DNA from: a bacterium
GTDB lineage: Bacteria > UBP15 > UBA6099 > DSWB01
Length of the DNA stretch: 5,142 bases
NCBI GenBank assembly: GCA_020061125.1
Contig: JAGUYV010000195.1
Location: 1 to 5,142 of the forward strand
Direction of reading: 5' to 3'
Made by a program: the position numbers and the translations under genes
Notes under the pieces: generated by a model
What the model saw: the letters and a program-made list of their open reading frames with translations, nothing else
Told to the model about the DNA's origin: nothing
Database searches by the model: none
Part shown: in pieces, positions 1 to 5,142 of the stretch
Layout of the letters: each line of letters begins with the position of its first letter
Position numbering within the stretch: the first letter of the stretch is position 1

Positions 1-67
1 CCACATGCGCCCCGGTGTCGTGATCCGCGTATTCCTCGCTGTAGATGACGGCAATGCTATCCGGCAT
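1..67 (-). CDS. Histone deacetylase-like amidohydrolase, N-terminal fragment (cut by window edge)
   Basis: Only the first 22 codons are inside the window. They read on the minus strand from ATG at 67 and begin MPDSIAVIYSEEYADHDTG, followed by AHV. The order tyrosine-x-x-HDTG-x-HV matches the N-terminus of the arginase-like histone deacetylase/AcuC/acetylpolyamine amidohydrolase family, where an 'HDTG-HPERP' type stretch opens the Zn-dependent deacetylase domain. Family members remove acetyl groups from lysine or polyamine substrates in the cytoplasm; the substrate cannot be judged here, and the metal ligands lie beyond the edge. The start is well supported by an AGGAGG ribosome binding site at 75-80, seven bases upstream, and by a TATAAT promoter further upstream on the same strand. 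The gene is divergent from the unknown gene starting at 285. The assignment rests on one short motif, so it is likely but not certain. Confidence 0.66.
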   Translation of the reverse strand, partial: MPDSIAVIYSEEYADHDTGAHV

Positions 68-74
68 GGCGCTG

Positions 75-80
75 CCTCCT
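75..80 (-). promoter_or_regulatory. Shine-Dalgarno site of the deacetylase-like gene
   Basis: AGGAGG on the minus strand, a perfect consensus, seven bases before ATG at 67. It fixes the start of the edge-truncated gene and is the main reason to accept so short a coding fragment. Confidence 0.75.
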
Positions 81-96
81 TCGAGGGTTGGGAATG

Positions 97-112
97 CGCG
101 GCGCGCGCCGCG
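97..112. repeat. 16-bp perfect GC palindrome in the deacetylase-gene leader
   Basis: CGCGGCGCGCGCCGCG is a perfect palindrome with no central spacer. It lies between the predicted transcription start (about 119) and the ribosome binding site (75-80) of the minus-strand gene, so it would be in the mRNA leader. In DNA it could be an operator. As RNA the innermost pairs would have to open to form a loop. A GC-only sequence in a GC-rich genome may also arise by chance. Confidence 0.45.
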
Positions 113-125
113 GAATCCGCTTTCC

Positions 126-155
126 ATTATAGCAGGAGCAGGCGCGGCGCGTCCA
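126..155 (-). promoter_or_regulatory. Predicted sigma-70-type promoter of the deacetylase-like gene
   Basis: On the minus strand TGGACG (150-155; four of six matches to TTGACA) is followed after 18 bases by a perfect TATAAT (126-131). The predicted start of transcription is near 119, giving a leader of about 50 bases before ATG 67. Confidence 0.5.
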
Positions 156-178
156 AACCCCGGCCCGCGCGCGGGTTT
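155..178. repeat. GC-rich hairpin with flanking T-rich stretch between divergent promoters
   Basis: AAACCC (155-160) pairs with GGGTTT (173-178), and the interior contains a 12-bp perfect palindrome, CCCGCGCGCGGG (164-175), as an alternative fold. On the plus strand it is followed by TGCTTTTATCCC, which resembles a weak intrinsic terminator. No plus-strand gene ends before it, so its role is unclear. It could insulate the two divergent promoters or be a protein-binding site. Confidence 0.35.
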
Positions 179-230
179 TGCTTTTATCCCGCAATTCCGT
201 CATCATCTGTTCCGGAAGCGTCAAATCATA

Positions 231-236
231 TATAAT
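231..236 (+). promoter_or_regulatory. Predicted -10 box of the unknown gene / diguanylate cyclase operon
   Basis: A perfect TATAAT in the context CATATATAATG lies about 50 bases before the GTG start at 285, predicting transcription from about 243 and a leader of about 42 bases. No good -35 is found at 16-18 bases upstream: the expected place (208-213) reads TGTTCC and overlaps an 8-bp palindrome TTCCGGAA (210-217). The promoter may therefore depend on an activator, or be repressed at that palindrome. Confidence 0.45.
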
Positions 237-272
237 GTTACAAATTTTGACACCTCTGGCGATATTAAAAAG

Positions 273-277
273 GGAGG
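273..277 (+). promoter_or_regulatory. Shine-Dalgarno site that selects the GTG start at 285
   Basis: GGAGG within AGGGAGGGG, seven bases before GTG 285. No comparable site precedes the upstream in-frame start at 45, and the TATAAT box at 231-236 lies downstream of that earlier start. Together these decide for the GTG. Confidence 0.7.
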
Positions 278-284
278 GGCCGCG

Positions 285-1115
285 GTGGAAAATCTGCACT
301 GGGAAACCTATATCAAGAATCCGGACGGCTTTATCCAGTTCATGGAAAAGGCCGTGAGTTTTCTGCATATTTATTTCGGAGACGTGCGTGAGGCTGTGGC
401 GCACTCGGACCAGATCAGCCGCTTCGGCAAGGTCATTTACAACGAAGCCGCGTGGGACACCTCCAAGTTCGAAACCCTCAAAGACGAAATCACCTGCGCC
501 AACCACTACGACACGGTCAAGGAAGTGGTGCTGCGCATCGAGAAGTATTCGTGCCGCAAAGTGGACATGGGCTTCGTGGGCCGGTGGAAGAACCCGTACC
601 AGATCGCGGACACGCACATGCCCACGGGCATCACCATCTCGTTTGAGATGCAGCCCGGCGACCTCATCGCCATGCGCGGCACCCTGTTCAAGCCACAGAA
701 CTGGTTCGATCTCCAGTGCAAGCCCCTGTTCAAGACCGACGCCCTGGTGGAGAAAGAGCCGAACGGTTCCTGGAACATGAACCAGGCCGGCCTCATCTCG
801 GCCAAGAACGAAAAAGTGTCCGCGAACCGGCGTGCTCTGTTCAACATGCTCGCCGCGTTTCTCAAGGAATACTCGCCCCTGTTCATGGGCCTGGCCCGCA
901 CGGGCATTTATTACAGCGAAGCCAACAACACGGCATATCTCGAAGACCCCGAAGCCAAAACCAGCGCCGTGCTCCTGCCCCTGGTGTACACCTTCCTCGA
1001 CAGCGGCAGCATTCTGCACAGCGATTCCACGCCCATTGACGAATCGCATCTGGGCGCGACCACGGTGCAGGAGTACCGCGTAAAATTCGACAAGAAGCAT
1101 TTCGATTACCTCTGA
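285..1115 (+). CDS. Conserved-looking soluble protein of unknown function, 276 aa
   Basis: I do not recognise this family. The GTG start at 285 is chosen because GGAGG lies seven bases upstream and a TATAAT box at 231-236. The reading frame stays open upstream to 45, but that part would overlap the promoter and the divergent gene. The product opens VENLHWETYIKNPDGF and has no signal peptide or membrane segment, so it is probably cytoplasmic. Visible features are an amphipathic N-terminal region (residues 14-40), a stretch rich in charged and aromatic residues around 85-150 with beta-like character (GFVGRW, GITISFEM, GDLIAMRGTLF), a helix at about 178-206 (NRRALFNMLAAFLKEY), and a lysine- and aromatic-rich C-terminus ending KKHFDYL. 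There are three cysteines (71, 90, 145), not arranged as a metal site. The stop is 36 bases before the diguanylate cyclase start with no terminator between, so the two are probably co-transcribed. This suggests, without proving, a role in the same signalling pathway. Confidence 0.8.
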   Translation: MENLHWETYIKNPDGFIQFMEKAVSFLHIYFGDVREAVAHSDQISRFGKVIYNEAAWDTSKFETLKDEITCANHYDTVKEVVLRIEKYSCRKVDMGFVGRWKNPYQIADTHMPTGITISFEMQPGDLIAMRGTLFKPQNWFDLQCKPLFKTDALVEKEPNGSWNMNQAGLISAKNEKVSANRRALFNMLAAFLKEYSPLFMGLARTGIYYSEANNTAYLEDPEAKTSAVLLPLVYTFLDSGSILHSDSTPIDESHLGATTVQEYRVKFDKKHFDYL

Positions 1116-1151
1116 CGGCATGCGGCCGGGGCAAGGCGCTGCAACGCAACA

Positions 1152-2948
<1,797 letters not shown>

Positions 2949-3000
2949 TTCGTTTGCCATTTCATACCTTCGCAGCCGTTGTTCCTCTCGAATATTCAGG

Positions 3001-3029
3001 CTTACAATCTTGTGTCCGTGGTGTAGAAT
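3001..3029 (+). promoter_or_regulatory. Predicted promoter of the Gfo/Idh/MocA oxidoreductase gene
   Basis: CTTACA (3001-3006; four of six to consensus) is followed after exactly 17 bases by TAGAAT (3024-3029; five of six). Transcription would start near 3036, only about ten bases before ATG 3046, so the mRNA would be almost leaderless and begin at the weak ribosome binding site GGTGA (3036-3040). Read-through from the cyclase gene, 97 bases upstream, is also possible because no clear terminator separates them. Confidence 0.42.
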
Positions 3030-3037
3030 ATCCACGG
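3016..3037 (+). promoter_or_regulatory. Inverted repeat around the -10 box, candidate operator or leader hairpin
   Basis: CCGTGG (3016-3021) and CCACGG (3032-3037) are perfect inverted repeats separated by ten bases, with the TAGAAT -10 box (3024-3029) between them. As an operator, a bound dimer would block the promoter. As RNA made from an upstream promoter, the stem would include the first two Gs of the ribosome binding site GGTGA (3036-3040) and reduce translation. Confidence 0.4.
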
Positions 3038-3045
3038 TGACGACT

Positions 3046-4053
3046 ATGCAGACTCTGAACTTCGGCTCCCTGGGCATCGCCAGCATACACGCCTACGGGT
3101 TCACCCCAATCATTAAGAATGTGGCCGGGCTTTCGTTTCACGCCGTGGCTTCGCGCGACAAGGCAAAAGCCGGCGCTTACGCCGCGGAGCACGGCATCGC
3201 GCGCGCCTACGGGTCATACGAAGAACTGCTTGAGGATCCAGATGTTCATTGCGTGTACATCGCCCTGCCCAACGCCCTGCACGCGGACTGGTGCGTCAAG
3301 GCGCTGCTCGCGGGCAAGCATGTGCTGTGCGAAAAGCCGCTGACCGCAAACCTGGCGCAGGCGCAGCGCGTGGCCGCGGCCGTCGAGGAATCCGGTCTCG
3401 TTTTCGCCGAGGCGTTTCATTACCGTTATCATCCGCTTGCGAAAAAACTCGAGGACCTGGTGCGAGGCGGCGCCATCGGACGCGTGCAGTATATATCCGC
3501 GCGCTTCTGCGAAAAGCTGCCGCACCCTGACAAGCCGCAGTACGATCCCGCGCTCGCCGGCGGCGCGCTCATGGATGTGGGCTGCTACGCCGTGAATCTG
3601 GTGCGCTGGCTCGCGGGCTGCGACGAGGCCGAAGTTGTATCCGCGGATTGCGCCATGCTGCCCTCGGGCGTGGACGGCTACACGCGCGCCACGATGCGTT
3701 TCAGCAACGGCGCCGGAGCGCGCATCAGTTGCAGCATCACGCACGACAAGCCCCAGTATTGCTGCGTGCGCGGCACGCGCGGCGCCATCTTCGTCTGGTA
3801 TCCTTTCAACCCCACGCGCGACGCAGGCCCCCTGCACCTGAACCAATACCTTTTCCTGGTGCGGCGCGGCGCGCGCATGGACAGCGTTCGTGTTCCGAAA
3901 ATCAGAACCTACTCATGCCAGCTCCAGGAGTTCCGCGACGCCGTATTGGCCAACGAACAGCCCGCCACGCACATTGGCGAAGCCCTGGCCAACATGAAAC
4001 TCATTGACGCGATTTTCGCCAAAGCGCATGTACAGCGCCCGGATTTCGATTGA
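3046..4053 (+). CDS. Gfo/Idh/MocA family NAD(P)-dependent oxidoreductase, 335 aa
   Basis: This family oxidises or reduces sugars, inositols, dihydrodiols and related compounds in the cytoplasm with NAD(P). The N-terminal Rossmann fold opens with FGSLGIASIHAYGF (6-19), a variant of the usual glycine-rich nucleotide loop. It continues through DVHCVYIALPNALHADW (66-82) to the hallmark CEKPLT (95-100), whose Lys97 is the usual catalytic lysine. The C-terminal substrate domain has EAFHYRYHP (122-130) and GGALMDVGCYAVN (172-184), with Asp177 and Tyr181 at the positions used for substrate binding and catalysis. EAF-YR-HP together with GGALMDVGCY places it near the glucose-fructose oxidoreductase and dimeric dihydrodiol dehydrogenase branch. 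The length is normal. No signal peptide is seen. ATG 3046 is chosen over a TTG at 3010 because the Rossmann strand starts immediately after it and the predicted promoter lies between the two; its ribosome binding site GGTGA is weak. The substrate is not predictable. It converges with tpiA across two hairpins. Confidence 0.92.
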   Translation: MQTLNFGSLGIASIHAYGFTPIIKNVAGLSFHAVASRDKAKAGAYAAEHGIARAYGSYEELLEDPDVHCVYIALPNALHADWCVKALLAGKHVLCEKPLTANLAQAQRVAAAVEESGLVFAEAFHYRYHPLAKKLEDLVRGGAIGRVQYISARFCEKLPHPDKPQYDPALAGGALMDVGCYAVNLVRWLAGCDEAEVVSADCAMLPSGVDGYTRATMRFSNGAGARISCSITHDKPQYCCVRGTRGAIFVWYPFNPTRDAGPLHLNQYLFLVRRGARMDSVRVPKIRTYSCQLQEFRDAVLANEQPATHIGEALANMKLIDAIFAKAHVQRPDFD

Positions 4054-4070
4054 TTCCGTGAAAAATAACT

Positions 4071-4092
4071 CATCCGGCCGTGGCGCCGGATG
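4071..4092 (-). terminator. Intrinsic terminator, best oriented for tpiA
   Basis: CATCCGGC (4071-4078) pairs with GCCGGATG (4085-4092), giving an eight-base stem with a six-base loop. Read on the minus strand the stem is followed by AGTTATTTTTC, a usable U-rich tail, so it should stop transcripts from tpiA. On the plus strand the following bases (CGGCTCTTGC) are not T-rich. Confidence 0.6.
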
Positions 4093-4112
4093 CGGCTCTT
4101 GCTGAAATAAAC

Positions 4113-4142
4113 AACACCGCGCGGCATGAGCCGCGCGGTGTT
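4113..4142 (+). terminator. Strong hairpin terminator between convergent genes, probably bidirectional
   Basis: AACACCGCGCGGC (4113-4125) pairs perfectly with GCCGCGCGGTGTT (4130-4142), a 13-bp stem with the four-base loop ATGA. On the plus strand it runs into TTAATTTCT and on the minus strand into TATTTCAGC. It lies 59 bases after the oxidoreductase stop and 11 bases after the tpiA stop in their own directions, so it can end both transcripts. The second hairpin at 4071-4092 backs it up for tpiA. Confidence 0.75.
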
Positions 4143-4153
4143 TAATTTCTCCG

Positions 4154-4927
4154 TTACTTTTTCTTTTCCTTGTAATTCGCGATGCGCGAGAAATCCTTGG
4201 CCTTGAGGCTTGCGCCGCCCACGAGCACGCCGTCTATGTCGGCCTGGGCCATGAGTTCGTCAATGTTGTCCGGCTTTACGCTGCCTCCGTACAGGATGCG
4301 GATGCCGTCCGCGATCTGCTTGCCGAGTCCCGCGGCGAGTTCCTTGCGGATGAATTTGCACATCTCCTGGGCCTGCGCGCTGGTCGCAGTCTTGCCCGTG
4401 CCTATGGCCCACACAGGCTCATAAGCCACCACGATTTTTGAGAGGTCCAGGGACTTGGCGCTGGCGATGATGCTGCCGCGCACCTGTGAGCCTACGACTG
4501 CTTCTTTCTTGCCGGCCTCGCGCTCCTTGAGCGTTTCGCCCACGCACACGATGGGGATGATTCCCCCCTCGAGCAGGGCGTTCATTTTCGCGTTCACCTG
4601 CTTGTTGGATTCCTTGTGATACTCGCGGCGTTCGCTGTGCCCCACGATGCAGTACGGGGTTTTGAAGTCCTTGAGCATGGACACGGAGACATCGCCCGTG
4701 AACGCGCCCTTAGGCTCCCAGTGCACATCCTCGGCGGCCCACTGCAGATACGGCTTCACGCGGGTCGCATACGCACCCCAGTACTGCAGCAGCGTGAACG
4801 GCACGCCGATCACGATGTCCCTTTTCGCTACTGCGGTTTTGGGTACGCTGAATTCGTCAATGTACTGCTTGGCGCTCTTGCGGTCGCCGTGCATTTTCCA
4901 GTTGCCTGCGATGAATGGTCGTCTCAT
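4154..4927 (-). CDS. tpiA: Triosephosphate isomerase, 257 aa
   Basis: It interconverts dihydroxyacetone phosphate and glyceraldehyde 3-phosphate in glycolysis and gluconeogenesis, in the cytoplasm, as a homodimeric TIM barrel. The N-terminus MRRPFIAGNWKMHG carries Asn9 and catalytic Lys11. GAFTGDVS (74-81) matches the GAYTGE-type interface loop, with Asp for the usual Glu. VGHSERR (95-101) holds the electrophile His97. AYEPVWAIGTGK (168-179) holds the catalytic base Glu170 and the mobile loop 6. YGGSV (213-217) and GVLVGGASL (233-241) form the phosphate-binding loops. All catalytic residues are present and the length is normal for the family. ATG 4927 is chosen over an upstream in-frame TTG because GGAGGA (4934-4939) lies six bases before it and the protein begins at the first barrel strand. 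The C-terminus ends YKEKKK, a short basic tail. The gene is monocistronic here, converging with the oxidoreductase gene and diverging from the FAD gene. Confidence 0.98.
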   Translation of the reverse strand: MRRPFIAGNWKMHGDRKSAKQYIDEFSVPKTAVAKRDIVIGVPFTLLQYWGAYATRVKPYLQWAAEDVHWEPKGAFTGDVSVSMLKDFKTPYCIVGHSERREYHKESNKQVNAKMNALLEGGIIPIVCVGETLKEREAGKKEAVVGSQVRGSIIASAKSLDLSKIVVAYEPVWAIGTGKTATSAQAQEMCKFIRKELAAGLGKQIADGIRILYGGSVKPDNIDELMAQADIDGVLVGGASLKAKDFSRIANYKEKKK

Positions 4928-4961
4928 GTGTTTTCCTCCCGGCTGTTTTGCCTTCCTGTGT

Positions 4962-4967
4962 ATTATA
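4962..4967 (-). promoter_or_regulatory. Predicted -10 box of tpiA
   Basis: A perfect TATAAT on the minus strand lies in a short AT-rich patch (4961-4972) in otherwise GC-rich DNA. Transcription would start near 4955, giving a leader of about 28 bases. The only -35 candidate, TTGATC (4988-4993), is 20 bases away, longer than usual. Confidence 0.45.
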
Positions 4968-5005
4968 TAAGAAGAAGCGCGGCGCGGGATCAATGACTTT
5001 GTGCG

Positions 5006-5035
5006 TGGACACGCGCATGCGTTCGAAACTATGAT
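5006..5035 (+). promoter_or_regulatory. Predicted promoter of the FAD-dependent oxidoreductase gene
   Basis: TGGACA (5006-5011; five of six to consensus) and TATGAT (5030-5035; five of six) are separated by 18 bases. Transcription would start near 5042, directly at the ribosome binding site, so the leader is about 11 bases. The -35 lies within the inverted repeat GCGTGGACACGC (5003-5014), and the -10 end overlaps the palindrome TTCCGGAA (5035-5042), either of which could be a regulator site. Confidence 0.5.
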
Positions 5036-5052
5036 TCCGGAAAGGAGCAGGC

Positions 5053-5142
5053 ATGGGAATCGGAAGCGCGCACAACTGCGATGTGGCGATCATCGGGGGC
5101 GGGATGACGGGATGCGCGGCGGCCGTGGCCGCGGCGCGGTGC
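5053..5142 (+). CDS. FAD-dependent oxidoreductase, N-terminal fragment (cut by window edge)
   Basis: The first 30 codons are present. They begin MGIGSAHNCDVAIIGGGMTG, followed by an alanine-rich helix CAAAVAAARC. The order D-V-x-I-I-GGG-x-x-G, then a small-residue helix, is the classic GxGxxG dinucleotide-binding fold at the start of FAD-dependent oxidoreductases. The alanine-rich 'AAAVAAAR' helix is typical of the FAD-dependent oxidoreductase family PF12831, often found in sugar-degrading bacteria. The exact substrate and subfamily cannot be judged from 30 residues, and other FAD or NAD(P) enzymes with the same fold remain possible. AAAGGAG (5041-5047), five bases upstream, supports ATG 5053. 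The gene is divergent from tpiA and has its own predicted promoter. Confidence 0.75.
   Translation, partial: MGIGSAHNCDVAIIGGGMTGCAAAVAAARC

Noticed and set aside
247-252. Perfect TTGACA that could be a -35 box
   Set aside because: No -10-like hexamer lies 16-19 bases downstream; that position is the purine-rich ribosome binding region. It also lies just after the predicted transcription start.
45-284. N-terminal extension of the unknown protein to a start at 45
   Set aside because: It would overlap the divergent gene and the TATAAT box at 231-236, lacks a ribosome binding site, and reads as Arg/Pro/Ala-rich noise. GTG 285 has GGAGG at correct spacing.
3214-3846. A 210-codon minus-strand open frame opposite the oxidoreductase
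   Set aside because: The plus strand encodes conserved EKP and GGALMDVGCY motifs, and the minus-strand product has no recognisable family signature.
4928-4993. Upstream extension of tpiA to a TTG start
   Set aside because: It runs through the TATAAT box at 4962-4967, adds residues before the canonical barrel start, and ignores the good GGAGGA site before ATG 4927.

Overview
This is a GC-rich bacterial window with compact, ordinary bacterial gene structure: AGGAGG-type ribosome binding sites, TATAAT-like -10 boxes, and short gaps between genes. The lineage cannot be fixed from 5 kb. A Gfo/Idh/MocA oxidoreductase near a FAD-dependent oxidoreductase is a pairing common in sugar-degrading Planctomycetota, Verrucomicrobiota and Lentisphaerota, but this is only a weak hint. 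No rRNA, tRNA, CRISPR array, insertion sequence or prophage gene was seen.

Layout, left to right. (1) At the left edge, on the minus strand, is the first 22 codons of a histone-deacetylase-like (AcuC/AphA family) amidohydrolase, with its own RBS and promoter. (2) A 217-base divergent intergenic region holds promoters in both directions and two GC-rich palindromes. (3) A plus-strand pair follows: an unrecognised 276-residue soluble protein starting at GTG 285, and, 36 bases later, a 598-residue membrane diguanylate cyclase with membrane segments, coiled coil, a GAF-like domain and GGDEF with an intact GGEEF active site and RxxD inhibitory site. (4) After 97 bases comes a Gfo/Idh/MocA NAD(P)-dependent oxidoreductase, with a promoter whose -10 lies inside an inverted repeat. 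(5) A 100-base convergent gap carries two strong hairpins, apparently one terminator for each direction. (6) The minus strand then carries tpiA (triosephosphate isomerase) with all catalytic residues. (7) A second divergent region leads to the first 30 codons of a FAD-dependent oxidoreductase, cut by the right edge.

How the genes relate. The unknown protein and the diguanylate cyclase look co-transcribed, so the unknown protein is a candidate partner in c-di-GMP signalling. The Gfo/Idh/MocA enzyme, tpiA and the FAD enzyme are metabolic genes, each with its own apparent promoter, so they need not form one pathway. I see no clear new system. The points most worth checking are the unknown protein next to the cyclase and the inverted repeats sitting on promoters.
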